This document shows, piece by piece, positions 62,484 to 64,000 of a stretch of DNA of 64,000 nt. Source of the stretch: Candidatus Desulfopertinax cowenii. GTDB lineage: Bacteria; Bacillota; Desulfotomaculia; Desulfotomaculales; Desulforudaceae. Each line of letters starts with the position of its first letter. Position 1 is the first letter of the stretch. Below the pieces are notes generated by a model. That model was not told where the DNA came from and searched no databases. It saw only the letters and a list, made by a program, of their open reading frames with translations. A program made the translations under genes and the position numbers. The DNA is taken from the NCBI GenBank assembly GCA_001899445.1, contig MPOA01000006.1:1-64000 (forward strand). Reading direction: 5' to 3'.

Positions 62484-63152
62484 CTAAATCTCGCCTACCT
62501 CCGCGACAATCCTGGCTACAACCTCGTCCACGGTAAGGTCGGAGGTATCGATGACAATGGCGCCAGGCGCTATCCGTAGCGGCGCCACGCTGCGGCTGCT
62601 GTCGAGGCGGTCCCGCTCTTCAATTTCCCGCACCAGGTCTTCCAGCTTCACCCGGTATCCCTGCTGGGCCAGTTCCCGCTGGCGCCGGCGCGCCCTCTCC
62701 AGGGGCGAGGCCGTAACGAAAAACTTTTTGTCAGCGTCCGGCAAGACCACGGTGCCGATGTCCCGGCCCTCCATAACAACACCGCCTGCGGCGGCCAGCT
62801 CGCGCTGCAAAAGGGCCAACAGCTGCCGTACAGACGGTACACGAGCGTAATAGGAAACCTGGCGCGAAACAGCGGGCTGTCTTATCGCCCGGGTCACGTC
62901 CTCCCCGTTAAGGTAGACCCTGAACCTCTCCTGGCCCGGCTCGAACTTCAGCTCGGCGTTTCGGACCAGTTCAATTAACTTCTCTTCGTCATCCTCTGGG
63001 GAAATACCGCTTCGCATGCCCAGGAGGGTGATCCCCCGGTACATGGCTCCTGTATCGATGTAGGCCAATCCCAAACTATCTGCAACCCTTTTGGCAACCG
63101 TGCTCTTACCCGCCCCCGCAGGGCCGTCAATGGCAATGACGCCTCTCCCGAT
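62484..63152 (-). CDS. cmk: cytidylate kinase, apparent ATC start codon
   Basis: Cmk phosphorylates CMP and dCMP. The frame contains the P-loop DGPAGAGKST and IDTGAMYRG near the N-terminus and GRDIGTVVLPDADKKFFVTA later. No ATG, GTG or TTG precedes the P-loop in frame back to a TAA about 75 bases upstream of it. The first TTG (63074) would remove the P-loop. An ATC at 63150-63152 lies eight bases after a perfect AAGGAGG (63161-63167) and gives a product of 222 residues starting x-GRGVIAIDGPAGAGKS, the usual Cmk N-terminus. I therefore take ATC as the start. Confidence 0.85.
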   Translation of the reverse strand: MGRGVIAIDGPAGAGKSTVAKRVADSLGLAYIDTGAMYRGITLLGMRSGISPEDDEEKLIELVRNAELKFEPGQERFRVYLNGEDVTRAIRQPAVSRQVSYYARVPSVRQLLALLQRELAAAGGVVMEGRDIGTVVLPDADKKFFVTASPLERARRRQRELAQQGYRVKLEDLVREIEERDRLDSSRSVAPLRIAPGAIVIDTSDLTVDEVVARIVAEVGEI

Positions 63153-63160
63153 CGCTCCGG

Positions 63161-63167
63161 CCTCCTT
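63161..63167 (-). promoter_or_regulatory. ribosome-binding site deciding the cmk start
   Basis: On the minus strand AAGGAGG lies exactly eight bases before the ATC codon at 63152. No other candidate start lies within reach of this strong site. Confidence 0.7.
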
Positions 63168-63263
63168 CGCCGACCTCTGAATCCCGGGATTACTTCGACA
63201 AACAAACGATATTTCCTCTTTAAATTACTAAAATCGTAGAAAACTGTTTATGCCAAGTCTTTA

Positions 63264-64000
63264 TTATTCTAAACGCACCGAATTTAATGTATCCGTAAAC
63301 CCGGGGAACGAAACGTTAATACAGGCGGGATCGTCGATCACGGTTTTGCCGGACGCAGCCAAGCCGCCGACCGCAACCGCCATGGCGATCCGGTGGTCCC
63401 CATAACTCCGGCACCGTCCCCCCGTCAGGCGGCCCGTACCCCGGATCACCAGGCCGTCCGGCTGTTCGCGGATGTCCGCCCCCAACGCGGCCAATTCCTG
63501 CCGCACCGTCGCCAGGCGGTCGGACTCCTTCACCCGCAGTTCCGCAGCGTCCTGGATTACCGTCTCGCCGTCGGCGAACACCGCGGCCACGGCCAGGACA
63601 GGGATTTCGTCGATTAGCCGGGGGATCAGAGAACCGTCCACCACCGTACCGCGCAGGGTGCTGCTCCGGACCCGGATGTCGGCAACCGGTTCGCCGCCGG
63701 CGGTCCGGGTTTCGCGCACCGTGATTCTGGCCCCCATTCGCGCCAGGACATCAAGCAGGCCGGTACGCGTAGGGTTCACGCCCACACCCCTAAGCAACAG
63801 GTCGCTCTCGGGGGTGATCAGCGCGGCGACGATCAGGAAGGCGGCCGAAGAAAGGTCTCCGGGTACGGCGATTTCGCCTCCCCGTAACCGCGGTGCAGGA
63901 ACGATGGATACGGTGCCGTTTTTCCGTTCAAAAGCCGCCCCGAAGGCCGCCAGCATCCTTTCTGTATGGTCCCGGGTCGGCACGGGCTCGGTGATCCGGG
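63264..64000 (-). CDS. aroA: 3-phosphoshikimate 1-carboxyvinyltransferase, C-terminal part
   Basis: The frame is open to the right edge of the window, so the N-terminal part is outside it. The visible 245 residues include PTRDHTERML near the beginning, GDLSSAAFLIVAAL, VKESDRLATVRQELAALGADI, and GDHRIAMAVAVGGLAASG near the end, all typical of EPSP synthase of the shikimate pathway. It lies upstream of cmk on the same strand, the common gene order in Clostridia. The gap to cmk is about 110 bp. Confidence 0.94.
   Translation of the reverse strand, partial: RITEPVPTRDHTERMLAAFGAAFERKNGTVSIVPAPRLRGGEIAVPGDLSSAAFLIVAALITPESDLLLRGVGVNPTRTGLLDVLARMGARITVRETRTAGGEPVADIRVRSSTLRGTVVDGSLIPRLIDEIPVLAVAAVFADGETVIQDAAELRVKESDRLATVRQELAALGADIREQPDGLVIRGTGRLTGGRCRSYGDHRIAMAVAVGGLAASGKTVIDDPACINVSFPGFTDTLNSVRLE

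Noticed and set aside
62484-63074. TTG at 63074 as the start of cmk
   Set aside because: It would delete the P-loop GPAGAGKST, which is intact in the same frame just upstream and follows a perfect ribosome site.

Overview
The window is a gene-dense, high-GC chromosomal segment from a spore-forming anaerobic Firmicute, most likely a Peptococcaceae-type Clostridia. The clues are spoIIP, an ispH-rpsA fusion gene, the DUF512 radical-SAM and DUF1614 genes typical of spore formers, the der-plsY-gpsA block, and AGGAGG-like ribosome sites with frequent GTG/TTG starts. No rRNA, tRNA, CRISPR array or complete insertion sequence was recognised. Species-level assignment would be a guess.

Layout. (1) 0.07-9.5 kb, plus strand: a Tad/Flp pilus assembly operon (tadE, tadG, cpaB, tadZ-like, tadA, tadB, tadC), followed by a VWA membrane protein and a small membrane protein. 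The pilin and prepilin peptidase are not seen and may lie to the left. (2) 9.5-21.1 kb, mainly minus: a two-gene ABC exporter, a complete branched-chain amino acid importer (livKHMGF), two DMT permeases around a small unknown gene, then a plus-strand polar amino acid importer (binding protein, permease, ATPase) with a strong intercistronic hairpin. (3) 21.1-26 kb: a GNAT acetyltransferase, DNA polymerase IV, then an accessory patch. It holds a HEPN/nucleotidyltransferase chimera made by deletion, a short QueG-like Fe-S protein, a possible Wadjet JetD remnant, an intact MntA/HepT toxin-antitoxin pair and a truncated third nucleotidyltransferase domain. (4) 26-31.6 kb: a MacAB-like tripartite exporter and a Yip1 protein, an ABC-exporter stub, a Phd/PIN toxin-antitoxin pair and a gene-free stretch with palindromes. 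(5) 31.6-48.4 kb: mixed housekeeping and metabolism, including a secreted beta-propeller protein, HAD phosphatase, DUF502 protein, PolX, two metallo-beta-lactamase-fold hydrolases, a TIGR01212 radical SAM protein, an orphan PIN protein, acylphosphatase, a TtuA-like tRNA thiolase, a macrodomain protein, an APC permease, a stand-alone starch-binding-type module, rhomboid protease, iron alcohol dehydrogenase, nitroreductase and DUF192. (6) 48.4-64 kb, minus: a conserved core run (reading aroA first) of aroA, cmk, plsC, ispH-rpsA, DUF1614, spoIIP, two DUF3189 paralogues, DUF512, der, plsY, purL, purQ and gpsA.

The genes fit together as a surface pilus machine, a large nutrient-import capacity for amino acids, several efflux systems, and a core block joining phospholipid synthesis (plsC, plsY, gpsA), purine synthesis, isoprenoid synthesis with translation, and sporulation. 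The most unusual observations are cmk, whose reading frame has no ATG/GTG/TTG codon upstream of its P-loop but has an ATC codon ideally spaced from AAGGAGG; PurL with two PurS-like repeats at its N-terminus; a 63-bp tandem duplication that puts a copy of the purL ribosome site into the plsY tail; and the eroded HEPN/nucleotidyltransferase patch.
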